From contig JAJQCI010000305.1 of NCBI GenBank assembly GCA_021202835.1, positions 1-8,300 of the forward strand: a stretch of DNA of 8,300 nucleotides, in the 5' to 3' direction. The position numbers and the translations under genes are program-made. The stretch is from Clostridiales bacterium. GTDB taxonomy: Bacteria; Bacillota; Clostridia; Lachnospirales; CAG-274. Shown piece after piece: positions 1 to 6,558 of this stretch. The notes beneath the pieces are model-generated. The model was not told where the DNA came from. It made no database searches and saw nothing but the letters and a program-made list of their open reading frames with translations. Position 1 is the stretch's first letter, and the number at the start of each line of letters is the position of its first letter.

Positions 1-31
1 TTATACAGAGAATATATAACTGCCTTAAAAG

Positions 32-331
32 GTGTTCACAATAGATTTCAAGCCTTTTTGTAAGGACGCCGTTAAAAAAGGCTATTGCAGAAACATTTAC
101 ATTCAGTTTGTAAGCATACAGATGAAAAATGTTCTGCCGAGAATAATAAACAGCTCCTGTCAAAATAAATATGATATTGATTTGCAAATCGTAATCGAAG
201 AATACTATAAATTGCTGCTCTGCCAGCTTTTGGACGAAAGATATATCTATGTTATTAAACAGGATTGTCAATATATTTTCAGCAGGGAGCTTGCGGAAAT
301 TTTAACAAACACCCTCCTTATGGCGGATTAA
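32..331 (+). CDS. Small hypothetical protein, probably the 3' part of a frame-disrupted or truncated gene
   Basis: This is an open frame of 99 codons ending in TAA just before the MATE gene. I do not recognise the family. The product is helix-rich in character, with mixed charged and hydrophobic stretches, several cysteines, and no obvious signal peptide or membrane segment. The nominal GTG start at 32 is poor: the only AAGG lies directly against it with no spacing, and the next ATG (122) has no ribosome binding site. In the frame beginning at base 1, an open stretch (LYREY...RFQAFL) runs in from the left edge and stops at 61-63. The two frames read similarly where they overlap (RFQAFL against DFKPFC), so one indel between about 40 and 60 could join them into one longer protein. 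Lying 16 bases before a MATE efflux gene, it could be the C-terminal ligand-binding part of a TetR-like repressor. That is a guess from context, not from a motif. Codon usage looks like real coding sequence. Confidence 0.45.
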   Translation: MFTIDFKPFCKDAVKKGYCRNIYIQFVSIQMKNVLPRIINSSCQNKYDIDLQIVIEEYYKLLLCQLLDERYIYVIKQDCQYIFSRELAEILTNTLLMAD

Positions 332-334
332 GAA

Positions 335-341
335 AGGAAGG
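335..341 (+). promoter_or_regulatory. Ribosome binding site of the MATE gene
   Basis: AGGAAGG lies six bases before the ATG at 348, inside the 16-base gap after the preceding stop codon. It supports 348 as the true start. The tight spacing to the upstream frame suggests co-transcription with it. No separate promoter is evident in the gap. Confidence 0.75.
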
Positions 342-347
342 AAAGCT

Positions 348-1727
348 ATGAATCAATCAGACAACAAAACCGCAAATAACCCTTTGGGCGCAGAGCCTGT
401 AGGCAGACTTTTATGGAAATTTTCAATTCCGTCCATCATTGCCCTGCTTGTCAGCTCCTTTTACAACATTGTAGACCAGTTTTTCATAGGCAGAAATGTG
501 GGCGAGCTGGGAAATGCCGCCACGAATATAGCCTTTCCTTTAACTATTACCTGTTCGGCAATATCCCTCTTTTTCGGTATGGGCGGAGCTGCGGCTTTTA
601 ATTTGGCTATGGGCAAGGGTGAAAAGGACAAGGCTGTCGGTTATTTGGGAAATGCTGCGGCAATGCTTTTTCTTTGCGGTGCCGTTCTCTGTATCATAAC
701 AGTATTGTTTTTAGAGCCTATGCTTAAGTTTTTCGGCTCACCTGATGAGGTTTTGGAGTATGCCAAAACCTATACCGGCATTGTTGCCATTGGTTTTCCC
801 TTTCTTGCCCTTACAGGCGGCGGCGGTCATCTTATTCGTGCCGACGGCAGACCGAGGGCGAGTATGTTCTGTAACCTGTCCGGTGCAATCATAAACATAT
901 TTCTTGACGCTCTCTTTGTCTCAGTTCTCCATTACGGTATGGCAGGGGCTGCGGCTGCAACAATAATAGGTCAGGTTATTTCCGGTTCTTTAGCCATTAG
1001 ATTTTTAAGCAGTTGTCAAACGGTTAAACTCAAAAAAGAAAATCTTATACTGAAAAAAGAATACATAGAAAGAGTTGCCTCTTTGGGAGCAGCACCCTGT
1101 GTTAATCAAATAGCTATGCTTGTAGTTCAAATTTCAATGAACAACTCACTTAAATATTACGGAGGTCTGTCGGTTTACGGTTCTGCAATACCTATTGCCT
1201 GTGTGGGAATTATAACAAAGGTCAATCAAATATTTTTGGCTTTGACAGTGGGAATCTCTCAAAGTATGCAGCCCATAACAAGCTTTAATTACGGTGCCGA
1301 AAAGTATGACAGAGTAAGAAGTGCCTACACTCGTACCTTAATCAGCAGTCTAATAATTGGTATCTGTGCCTTTTTGGCCTTTCAGCTTTTCCCGAGGCAG
1401 ATTATTGCCCTTTTCGGAAACGGCTCGGAAGAATATTTCAATTTCGCCGTAAGATATTTCAGAGTGTTTCTGTTTTTTGCTTTCGTAAATTTTATGCCGG
1501 CTCAGGTTTCAAGCTTTTTCACATCTATCGGAAAGCCTAAAAAAGGTATGTTTGTGTCACTGACAAGACAGGTTATCTTCTTCCTGCCTCTCCTGCTGAT
1601 CCTTCCGCTGTTTATGGGGATAGACGGAATAATGTACGTCGGCCCCATTGCCGACCTAATTGCCGTTATTGTGTCCTTTGTTATGGTAACGCTTGAATTT
1701 CGAGATAAAAAATACAGTACTGCTTGA
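348..1727 (+). CDS. MATE family multidrug efflux transporter, MepA-like
   Basis: This is a cytoplasmic-membrane antiporter of the MATE family, expected to export cationic drugs or metabolites in exchange for Na+ or H+. The 459 residues match the usual family length, and the hydrophobic profile fits the standard twelve helices in two bundles. Family signatures are visible: the first-helix region ending in YNIVDQFFIGR (about 40-49), the loop motif IRADGRPR (163-170), and QPITSFNYGA (308-317), the second-bundle counterpart seen in most MATE proteins. A charged cytoplasmic stretch (about 226-242) separates the two halves. The N-terminus carries a short polar leader before the first helix and no cleavable signal. 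The ATG at 348 has a good AGGAAGG site. The ORF is intact. It converges on addA across a 284-bp spacer and probably terminates at the hairpin at 1934-1976. Membership of the MepA-like subgroup of Firmicutes is inferred from overall resemblance, and the substrate cannot be read from sequence. Confidence 0.95.
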   Translation: MNQSDNKTANNPLGAEPVGRLLWKFSIPSIIALLVSSFYNIVDQFFIGRNVGELGNAATNIAFPLTITCSAISLFFGMGGAAAFNLAMGKGEKDKAVGYLGNAAAMLFLCGAVLCIITVLFLEPMLKFFGSPDEVLEYAKTYTGIVAIGFPFLALTGGGGHLIRADGRPRASMFCNLSGAIINIFLDALFVSVLHYGMAGAAAATIIGQVISGSLAIRFLSSCQTVKLKKENLILKKEYIERVASLGAAPCVNQIAMLVVQISMNNSLKYYGGLSVYGSAIPIACVGIITKVNQIFLALTVGISQSMQPITSFNYGAEKYDRVRSAYTRTLISSLIIGICAFLAFQLFPRQIIALFGNGSEEYFNFAVRYFRVFLFFAFVNFMPAQVSSFFTSIGKPKKGMFVSLTRQVIFFLPLLLILPLFMGIDGIMYVGPIADLIAVIVSFVMVTLEFRDKKYSTA

Positions 1728-1771
1728 AGCGAAAACTATATAACTTTTATGCTTCTCTTTATATCAAATCA

Positions 1772-1839
1772 ATCGAGTAGGAGGGATTTTCTCCCTCCTC
1801 TCACATCACCAGCACGTGCCGTTCGGCATGTGACGGCTC
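1772..1839 (-). mobile_element. Orphan 3' end of a group II intron (domains V and VI)
   Basis: Read on the minus strand, 1839 to 1806 resembles the 34-nt domain V: it begins G-AGC-C (catalytic AGC triad), has a GAAC tetraloop at 1824-1821 closed by a TGCC/GGCA stem, and has a lower stem that re-pairs with GCTGGT. Positions 1802-1775 form a domain VI: GAG pairs with CTC, an unpaired A sits at 1778, then an 8-bp stem (1799-1792 with 1786-1779) carries a GAAAA loop. That A is seven nucleotides from the proposed 3' end CTCGAT (1777-1772), where a branch-point adenosine should be, and the end is AT, matching the group II AY rule. Domain V has defects (mismatches at the A/G, T/C and A/C positions of the stem), whereas domain VI is perfect. 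No reverse-transcriptase ORF, no GTGYG 5' end and no domains I-IV are present between here and addA, so this is a truncated, presumably dead remnant. Confidence 0.72.
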
Positions 1840-1933
1840 AATCCAATTTCAAAATATTGTCTCTTGATTATTTCAAGCCTATTAAAGTACAATAAAATTA
1901 CAGATGAGCAAAGCCGAAAACTGTCCTGACGCA

Positions 1934-1976
1934 AAAAGAGGATTTTTACTCTGAAAATGAGTGAAAATCCTCTTTT
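1934..1976. terminator. Bidirectional Rho-independent terminator between MATE and addA
   Basis: An 18-bp inverted repeat (1934-1951 with 1959-1976) has a 7-nt loop and a single G-T pair. The GAGGA/TCCTC core is flanked by A-runs on the left and T-runs on the right, so transcripts from either strand end in a U-rich tail: TCTTTTATTAT on plus, CTCTTTTTGC on minus. It lies 35 bases past the addA stop codon and about 200 bases past the MATE stop, which suits termination of both convergent units. Confidence 0.85.
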
Positions 1977-2011
1977 ATTATAGATGCATTATAAAAGCTT
2001 TGTTTGCTGAC

Positions 2012-5000
2012 TTAAGGCAGGCTTAAAACAGTTTCTCTGTTTATGAGGCAGAGAAGAAGCTCTTTTACCTTTTTGCCGGTTGCCTCTTCAACAGCTGTTT
2101 TATAAACCGAAAGCTGTGGGAAGTAGGTTTTTTTAAGCTTTTCGTCGTCTTTTGTTTTGTCTGTTTTGAAGTCAACTATTACAATTCCGTCGGGCTCCTC
2201 GAAAAACATATCTATTATGCCGTGGGTCAGAATTATTTCGCTGCCTGCTGTGTCGTCAAGGTCGGGATAAACATCCTTTGCCGCCAGTCCCATTGTAAAG
2301 GAATGTTCCTTTTTGACATAAAGGGCTTTACCGGCTCTTTTGGCAACGGGAGACTTAATATAGGCTTCAAGCTTTTCACTTTTAACCGTCTCGGCTTCCT
2401 GCTCTGTAATAAGTCCTCGTTTGACGGCAGCCTGTTTAAATTTTTCTGCGTCTTCAGGCAAATTTTTATAATCTAAAGAAGAAATCAGCGTGTGATAAGC
2501 TGTTCCGATTTCTGTAGGGGTAATCGAGTCGGCGTTTTTTTTCAAAAATTTAGGCTTTTGAAAAATGAAGGGCGTTTGGGCATAGTCTTTTAAATATTCG
2601 CTTTCGTTTTCTTCATTGGCCTGTCTTTTAATTTCCGTTACAGAAATATTTGTCGGAAGCATAACACAGGATGTGTAGGGATATTTTACCCTTCTCAGTT
2701 CAGTAGTTTCAAGCTCTCTGTTGAAAATTTCTTTCTTAATATCGGCAGTTATTCCCTTCAGCTGATACCAATGGAGATATTCTACATTAAAAACACTGCT
2801 TTTGCTTCTGTTTAGGGCCGTCATAAGAATAGGAAGAAAGCTGTCGGCGGAGTATACGGCTTCGGGAGTGATTTTGTCGCTGTATACTTTAAGAGGATTT
2901 TCATATCTGTCTATGAGTATTTGAAGAATCTCGGCATAGGATTCCGGCTTTTTGCCTGAAACCGTGTCGGAAGCTGTTATAAAAAGTCTTTTTTCAGCTC
3001 TTGTCATAGCAACGTAATAAAGACGCATATCTTCGGCGATCATATCCCGGTTGTTTCTTATTTCAGCCGCTTTTGAAGCTGCTGTTTCATAAACTATTCT
3101 TTCCTTGGGGTCAAAAGCCGCCATACAAATGCCCATATGTTTGTCGAAAATGATTTTGCTGCCTTTGTTTACCTTTTGAAATCTTCCCTTTATTTTTGAA
3201 AGAAAAACAACGGGAAACTGAAGCCCCTTGCTTCCGTGAATGGTCATAATTCTGACGGCGTCGGTTTTGGGGGTTAAAACCTGAGCCTGAATAAATTCTC
3301 CGCCGTCGGTTACGGAGTCTATACACCTCAAAAAGCCGTATAAGCCGCCTTGAGAAGTTTGGTCATATTCAGCCCCCAGGTCAAGAAGCTTATCTAAATT
3401 GGCCCGTCTTTTTTTATTGTCGTTTAAAAGGTTCAAATAATTGTAATAGTCCGTTTCTGTGTAGATTTCGGATAAAACCGCATTTACGGGCTCGGTTTTG
3501 AACCTTTTTGCAAAATGCTCTCTCTGCTTAAAAAATTTGCTGAGCTTTTCTGAAATAACGTCGCTGTGGCTTTCGGCATAATTCTTTGTGATATCGTAAA
3601 AAGACATGCTCCGTTCTTCACAGGAAAGCTTTATAAGGCCCAGTTCTTCTGTTGTAAGACGGTAAATGGGGCTGTGGAGAACGGTGACAAGGTCAATATC
3701 GGAAAAGGGATTGTCAATTACCTTCAAAAGGCTTATTATTGTTTTGTTTTCAATAAAGTTTGTACTGTCGGCAGGCTTGTCGGTAACGGCCGGTATGCCG
3801 CATTTTTCAAGAATTTCTATATAGCTGTCAGCCACGCCTTTAAGGCGGCTTAAGAGAATGACAATGTCGCCGTAACCTATTGTTTCATCCTCCTCCATAA
3901 GCTCCTTTATTTTTCCTGCGATAAGAAGGGCTTCTGCGGCAGATGAGCTTCCGGCAGTTTCTCTTAAAAATTCAGCTTCTTTGTCAACGGCGTCTTCCGA
4001 ATCGGCTGATTCGTCAGGCCGGTTTTCGGAGACGAATATATTTTCGGCGGCTTCCTCCGGTTCAGGCGCTTCGGCGGAAACTGCCGCTTCTTCGGAGCTT
4101 TCCGCCTCTCGGCCCTCAAGAAGCTCTTCAACCGGCAGTTTTGCAGTTCTGTTTAAAATACTTATTTGTATTTTGCGGCGCTCAATCTTTGAAAGCTCTG
4201 AGCTTTCGGGAAAGTTCAGTGGTTCATATTCGGCTCCGCCAAGCTCACACCCCATTATTTTCGAAAAGACCTCATTTACAAATTCCAAAATTTCGGGAAC
4301 GCTTCTGTAGTTTTCGTTTAGGCGAATAAGCTCGTTTTCAGAATCGGTTTCCTTCGAAAAGCTGTTGTATTTGCCGGCAAAAATAGTCGGGTCGGCATTC
4401 CTGAAGCCATAGATACTCTGTTTAATGTCTCCTACCATAAATCGGTTGTTTTCACGGCTTATAGCCTTTAAAATTTCCTCCTGAAGGGGGTTTGTGTCCT
4501 GATATTCGTCAGTCAGAATTTCGGTGTATTTTTTCCTCAGATAAATAGCTGTTTCTGTGGGCTTTCCATCGCTGTCAACAAGCATATTAAGGCAGATTCT
4601 TTCAATATCGGAAAATTCATACATATTTTTTTCCGACTTCATTATATAATATTCATCCATAAAGTCAGCCGTGAGAACGTAGAAAAGCATTAATGAAGGC
4701 AAATGGTTTTTGTAAATTTTATAGCCTTTCTCGGTAAAAAAACGGCTGTTTGCCCTTGCTTCCAATATGATTTTTTTTGCCGCATCTCTTAAAGACTTTG
4801 CCTCGTCGCTTTTTTCGGGATCAAGCTTTCTTTTGCTGTTGCGAAAGGTTTTAAATTCTATATCTTTAAGCCGCTCCGCAAGCCTTCCAAGGTCGTCCTC
4901 TTCGGCGATGGCTTCAATTTGAAATCTTTCGCCGCATAAAATATCGCTTCCGAATACATCTGTTAAAATGTCATCGGCTTCGTCTATAAGCTCCGCTGCC

Positions 5001-5686
5001 CGTTTAAGACCCATTCCCTCAAGAACAGTTTTGCAGACGGGCAGTTTAAGATAGTCTTCATATGACCCGGCATTACGCCCGGCGGCAGTTTCTTCAAGCC
5101 ATTTATTAGGGTAGGGCAGGGAAGACAGGGCTGAGTATATACCGAATATTTCCCCCTCAAGCTCCAGGGTGTCGGTTCCGTTTCCGGAAACCATATCACA
5201 AAGGTCATAAAACGGGGCATACAAAGGCTCTCCGGCGTCTGCTTTTTCAAAGGCATCGGCTATAACCCTGTCCATCGCAGCCTGCTTTATGTCATTCAGC
5301 CGGCTTTCCGGAGCAGCCGTAAAGTTTGGGTCAATGTCGGTTTTATAAAAAAACTTACGGACGAGCCTGCCGCAAAAGGCGTCTATTGTTGTGATTTCGG
5401 CTGTATTCAAAAGCCTTAACTGTTTTCTTAGATGAACCTTGTTTTTTTCATTTGGGTCGGCAAGAAGCTCCCTTATTTTAAGCTCTATTCTTTCCGACAT
5501 TTCTGCGGCGGCCGCCCTTGTAAACGTTACAACAAGAAGATTTTCAATGCTGTTTTCGGGTTGTTTTACAATATCGGCAACTCTCCCCGTTAAAACAGCG
5601 GTTTTTCCGCTTCCGGCAGAGGCGGAAACCAATATATTTTTGTTTCTTGTTTTTATTGCTTTAAGCTGGTTTTCGGAAAATTTCAT
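2012..5686 (-). CDS. addA: ATP-dependent helicase/nuclease subunit A (AddA)
   Basis: AddA is the UvrD-like 3'-5' helicase subunit of AddAB, which unwinds and resects double-strand breaks to load RecA. It also carries one nuclease domain. The 1224 residues are close to the Bacillus length. Visible helicase motifs, in order: Walker A ASAGSGKT (22-29, K28), VTFTRAAAAEM (53-63), DEYQD (393-397), GDIKQSIYGFR (419-429), RLNENYRS (455-462), TIHGSKG (815-821) and YYVAMTRAE (890-898). The C-terminal RecB-type nuclease is intact by eye: H1065, D1159, D1172 with K1174 (VDFKTDK), and the Q1191-LSV-Y1195 motif. An acidic, Ala/Ser-rich linker spans about 520-580. The ATG at 5686 has GAGGG at 5695-5699, eight bases upstream, overlapping the stop codon of the preceding PHP gene, so translation is probably coupled. 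The usual partner gene addB is next to neither end in this window. It reads into the bidirectional hairpin at 1934-1976. Confidence 0.97.
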   Translation of the reverse strand: MKFSENQLKAIKTRNKNILVSASAGSGKTAVLTGRVADIVKQPENSIENLLVVTFTRAAAAEMSERIELKIRELLADPNEKNKVHLRKQLRLLNTAEITTIDAFCGRLVRKFFYKTDIDPNFTAAPESRLNDIKQAAMDRVIADAFEKADAGEPLYAPFYDLCDMVSGNGTDTLELEGEIFGIYSALSSLPYPNKWLEETAAGRNAGSYEDYLKLPVCKTVLEGMGLKRAAELIDEADDILTDVFGSDILCGERFQIEAIAEEDDLGRLAERLKDIEFKTFRNSKRKLDPEKSDEAKSLRDAAKKIILEARANSRFFTEKGYKIYKNHLPSLMLFYVLTADFMDEYYIMKSEKNMYEFSDIERICLNMLVDSDGKPTETAIYLRKKYTEILTDEYQDTNPLQEEILKAISRENNRFMVGDIKQSIYGFRNADPTIFAGKYNSFSKETDSENELIRLNENYRSVPEILEFVNEVFSKIMGCELGGAEYEPLNFPESSELSKIERRKIQISILNRTAKLPVEELLEGREAESSEEAAVSAEAPEPEEAAENIFVSENRPDESADSEDAVDKEAEFLRETAGSSSAAEALLIAGKIKELMEEDETIGYGDIVILLSRLKGVADSYIEILEKCGIPAVTDKPADSTNFIENKTIISLLKVIDNPFSDIDLVTVLHSPIYRLTTEELGLIKLSCEERSMSFYDITKNYAESHSDVISEKLSKFFKQREHFAKRFKTEPVNAVLSEIYTETDYYNYLNLLNDNKKRRANLDKLLDLGAEYDQTSQGGLYGFLRCIDSVTDGGEFIQAQVLTPKTDAVRIMTIHGSKGLQFPVVFLSKIKGRFQKVNKGSKIIFDKHMGICMAAFDPKERIVYETAASKAAEIRNNRDMIAEDMRLYYVAMTRAEKRLFITASDTVSGKKPESYAEILQILIDRYENPLKVYSDKITPEAVYSADSFLPILMTALNRSKSSVFNVEYLHWYQLKGITADIKKEIFNRELETTELRRVKYPYTSCVMLPTNISVTEIKRQANEENESEYLKDYAQTPFIFQKPKFLKKNADSITPTEIGTAYHTLISSLDYKNLPEDAEKFKQAAVKRGLITEQEAETVKSEKLEAYIKSPVAKRAGKALYVKKEHSFTMGLAAKDVYPDLDDTAGSEIILTHGIIDMFFEEPDGIVIVDFKTDKTKDDEKLKKTYFPQLSVYKTAVEEATGKKVKELLLCLINRETVLSLP

Positions 5687-5694
5687 TTATTACA

Positions 5695-5699
5695 CCCTC
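5695..5699 (-). promoter_or_regulatory. addA ribosome binding site overlapping the PHP gene stop codon
   Basis: GAGGG on the minus strand lies eight bases before the addA ATG. The PHP stop codon TGA (5700-5698) shares its last two bases with this site, and the two genes are 11 bases apart. Ribosomes finishing the PHP gene would stop on the addA initiation region, which favours coupled translation and confirms the chosen addA start. Confidence 0.75.
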
Positions 5700-6501
5700 A
5701 GTCAATCTTTTTAAACACCGGCTTTTGATAGCGGAAAGCCGATATATATTTAAATCCCACTGTTTTAAGCATATCATAGGCAACTGTAAAATTTTTTCCT
5801 ATATCCTCGGGGCGGTGGGCGTCTGAGCCTACTGTTATTATTTCGCCCCCAAGCTCTTTATATCTCTTTACAAAATCAATTGAAGGGTGGGTTTGACCCA
5901 AACCGTAGCGGAAACCAGAGGTGTTTATTTCTATTCCCTTGCCCTTTTCAATAAGAAGCTTAAGTGCCATGTCTGCAAGATCTGAATAGTCAAAATATGA
6001 AAGACTGTTGTCGTCATAGGTTCCGTAACGGTTTACAAAATCCATATGGCCGTAAACACAGAAGGGGCCGCAGGTTTTGATATTTTCGATAAGCTCGGAA
6101 AAATAATAACCGTACGCTTCTTTTTTATCTTTAAAAAGAGAGAAGAATTTTTCTCTGTCATAATATAAATCATATTTGGCCACGCTGTGCGAAGAGCCTA
6201 TTATGAAATCAAAGGGAAAAGAACTGGCAAAGCTGTTTACATCATCCTTGACCTTGTTGTCAAGGCCTATTTCAACCCCCAAAATAATTTTAATCCTGTC
6301 GGAATATTTTTCCTGAAGCCTTATAAGCTCGGGTATATAGCTGTTATAATCTGTATAGGTATATCTGTCGTCAAAATCCACATGGTCCGTCAGCGCAATC
6401 TCCCTAAAGCCCAGCGCTATGGCTTTTTCTATCATATCCTCCGCCGCAGCCTCACTGTCTGACGAAGCGTTTGTATGCAAATGATAATCTTCAAAAAACA
6501 T
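5698..6501 (-). CDS. hisJ: PHP-domain phosphoesterase, histidinol-phosphatase HisJ family
   Basis: This is a 267-residue PHP (polymerase and histidinol phosphatase) metallophosphoesterase, probably cytoplasmic. The family's reference activity is hydrolysis of L-histidinol phosphate to L-histidinol, the penultimate stage of histidine synthesis. The metal ligands of the TIM-like barrel are all visible: H7 and H9 (DYHLHT), D39-H40 (TDHVDF), E77 (GVEIG), H105 (GSSHS), H152 (GHMDF), and D227-H229 (GSDAHRPEDIG). EINTSG (191-196) is also typical. Length matches HisJ of Firmicutes. The ATG at 6501 is preceded by GGAGG (6509-6513) seven bases upstream. No other his gene is nearby. It lies between asnB and addA, so its real substrate might be another phosphomonoester: the PHP fold and HisJ subfamily are clear, the histidinol role is inferred. 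It is followed 11 bases later by addA, and 29 bases separate it from asnB. Confidence 0.87.
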   Translation of the reverse strand: MFFEDYHLHTNASSDSEAAAEDMIEKAIALGFREIALTDHVDFDDRYTYTDYNSYIPELIRLQEKYSDRIKIILGVEIGLDNKVKDDVNSFASSFPFDFIIGSSHSVAKYDLYYDREKFFSLFKDKKEAYGYYFSELIENIKTCGPFCVYGHMDFVNRYGTYDDNSLSYFDYSDLADMALKLLIEKGKGIEINTSGFRYGLGQTHPSIDFVKRYKELGGEIITVGSDAHRPEDIGKNFTVAYDMLKTVGFKYISAFRYQKPVFKKID

Positions 6502-6508
6502 TTTTCAT

Positions 6509-6513
6509 CCTCC
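6509..6513 (-). promoter_or_regulatory. Ribosome binding site of the PHP gene
   Basis: A perfect GGAGG on the minus strand lies seven bases before the ATG at 6501-6499. A second ATG falls inside the spacer, directly after GGAGG, but it is too close and out of frame. The site fixes 6501 as the start. Confidence 0.75.
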
Positions 6514-6529
6514 GTTGCTTTTTGTTTTT

Positions 6530-6558
6530 ATTATAACAGAGAATATTTCAAAAGCCAA
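6530..6558 (-). promoter_or_regulatory. Probable sigma-A promoter for the PHP gene and addA, at the asnB 3' end
   Basis: On the minus strand, TTGGCT (6558-6553, four of six consensus bases) and a perfect TATAAT (6535-6530) are separated by exactly 17 bases. The -10 box overlaps the asnB stop codon. Transcription would start near 6523, giving a leader of about 20 nt that includes the GGAGG. It would let PHP-addA be expressed without asnB. The bases are A+T rich and partly coding, so chance is possible. Confidence 0.5.

Noticed and set aside
230..331. Promoter for the MATE gene inside the preceding frame.
   Set aside because: A TTGTCA near 267 has no acceptable -10 box at 16-18 bases, so co-transcription from upstream is simpler.
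1779..1799. Hairpin AGGAGGGA/TCCCTCCT as a terminator for the MATE gene.
   Set aside because: No T-run follows on the plus strand, and the stem, bulged A and 3' end are better explained as domain VI of a group II intron on the minus strand.
1840..1932. Possible short gene, riboswitch or small RNA between the intron tail and the terminator.
   Set aside because: It is A+T-rich sequence without a start/RBS pair, conserved-looking fold or promoter that I could support.
3943..4329. Two overlapping plus-strand open frames of 109 and 128 codons opposite the middle of addA.
   Set aside because: They lie antisense to the acidic linker of a clearly conserved gene, arise from its Glu/Ala/Ser codon pattern, are Ser/Arg/Leu-rich with no recognisable domain, and show no convincing ribosome binding site.
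5439..5714. Plus-strand open frame of 91 codons antisense to the addA start.
   Set aside because: It is the complement of the well-supported N-terminal helicase motifs of AddA, and the product has no family resemblance.
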